From NCBI GenBank assembly GCA_023249395.1, contig JAHFCS010000013.1:1-15134 (forward strand): DNA of 15,134 nucleotides, in the 5' to 3' direction. This document shows, piece by piece, positions 14,847 to 15,134 of the stretch. Under the pieces are notes generated by a model. That model was not told where the DNA came from and searched no databases. It was given only the letters and a program-made list of their open reading frames with translations. The stretch's first letter is position 1, and each line of letters opens with the position of its first letter. Made by a program: the position numbers and the translations under genes. Origin of the DNA: Gemmatimonadota bacterium (GTDB taxonomy: Bacteria; Gemmatimonadota; Gemmatimonadetes; Gemmatimonadales; Gemmatimonadaceae).

Positions 14847-15133
14847 CCGAAGCGCCCAGTGATATAGTCTTCCGTCCGCGAGTCCACTGGGGCCGTGAAT
14901 AACGCATTCGTTGGCGCAACTTCGACGAGCTCACCCGCGAGCATGAAAGCCGTGGAGTCGGAGACACGAGCGGCCTGCTGCATGTTGTGGGTGACGATTC
15001 CGATCGTCATGGTGGACTTCAGCTCGTAAACGAGCTCTTCGACCTTCTGGGTGCTGGACGGGTCGAGCGACGCGGTGGGCTCGTCGAGCAACAGGACCAT
15101 CGGCTTCGTCGCCAGAGCGCGCGCAATGCATAG
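14843..15133 (-). CDS. pstB: Second phosphate transporter ATPase PstB, C-terminal part only (window edge)
   Basis: The frame is open to the window edge, so the N-terminal part with Walker A lies outside. The visible 96 residues run from LCIARALATKPM through Walker B MVLLLDEPTASLDP, the D-loop, STQKVEELVYELKS and the switch His in IGIVTHNMQQAARVSD to YITGRFG. It aligns without gaps to the neighbouring pstB, clearly more than half identical but diverged mainly in the tail (AFMLAGELVEVAPTNALF against AFFYLGRLVEADMTERIF). This is an old duplication, not a recent copy. Its TGA overlaps the ATG of the next pstB (ATGA). The phosphate assignment follows from that neighbour and from phoU. Confidence 0.93.
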   Translation of the reverse strand, partial: LCIARALATKPMVLLLDEPTASLDPSSTQKVEELVYELKSTMTIGIVTHNMQQAARVSDSTAFMLAGELVEVAPTNALFTAPVDSRTEDYITGRFG

Positions 15134-15134
15134 G

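Noticed and set aside
1..15134. Search for CRISPR arrays, tRNA genes, insertion sequences and attachment sites.
   Set aside because: No regularly spaced repeats, cloverleaf-like sequence, transposase motifs or terminal inverted repeats were seen by eye.

Overview
The window looks like chromosomal DNA from a GC-rich, Gram-negative-type bacterium. The best guess is Gemmatimonadota, with Acidobacteriota as the alternative. This is inferred from an HME-RND efflux pump (which implies an outer membrane), a Tat-type Rieske protein, two Ser/Thr kinases of the kinase/TolB-like/TPR architecture common in those phyla, and tandem pstB genes. There is no rRNA, tRNA, CRISPR array, transposase or integrase, so nothing points to a mobile island.

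Region 1 (1-4951, all + strand) is a heavy-metal and probably copper efflux block: the C-terminal end of a CusA-type RND pump, a stand-alone YHS-domain protein, a CopB-type P1B-ATPase with an exact nine-fold His-x-x repeat at its N terminus, a membrane-only CDF/TMEM163-like protein, and a BtuF-like binding protein without a signal peptide. Short gaps and stop/start overlaps (22 nt, then GTGA, then an ATGA...GTGA mini-ORF bridge) point to one translationally coupled operon.

Region 2 (5021-7826, all - strand) is a three-gene membrane redox module: a His-containing four-helix protein that resembles a b561 fold, a second four-helix membrane protein coupled by TGATG, and a Tat-exported Rieske protein. 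Upstream of it on the same strand lies a PIG3-type NADPH:quinone oxidoreductase.

Region 3 (7918-13256) holds two paralogous Ser/Thr kinases, each fused to a TolB-like domain and TPRs and each without an obvious transmembrane helix. The first is on +, the second on -. Between them, on -, is a secreted DUF1264/OBAP-like protein. A perfect 8-bp inverted repeat lies just upstream of the first kinase, and strong hairpins mark the convergent gene ends.

Region 4 (13360-15134, - strand) is the 3' end of a phosphate-uptake operon: a pstB cut by the window edge, a second pstB and phoU, joined by 4-nt ATGA overlaps. The second kinase follows phoU on the same strand, so it may belong to or read through from the phosphate operon.
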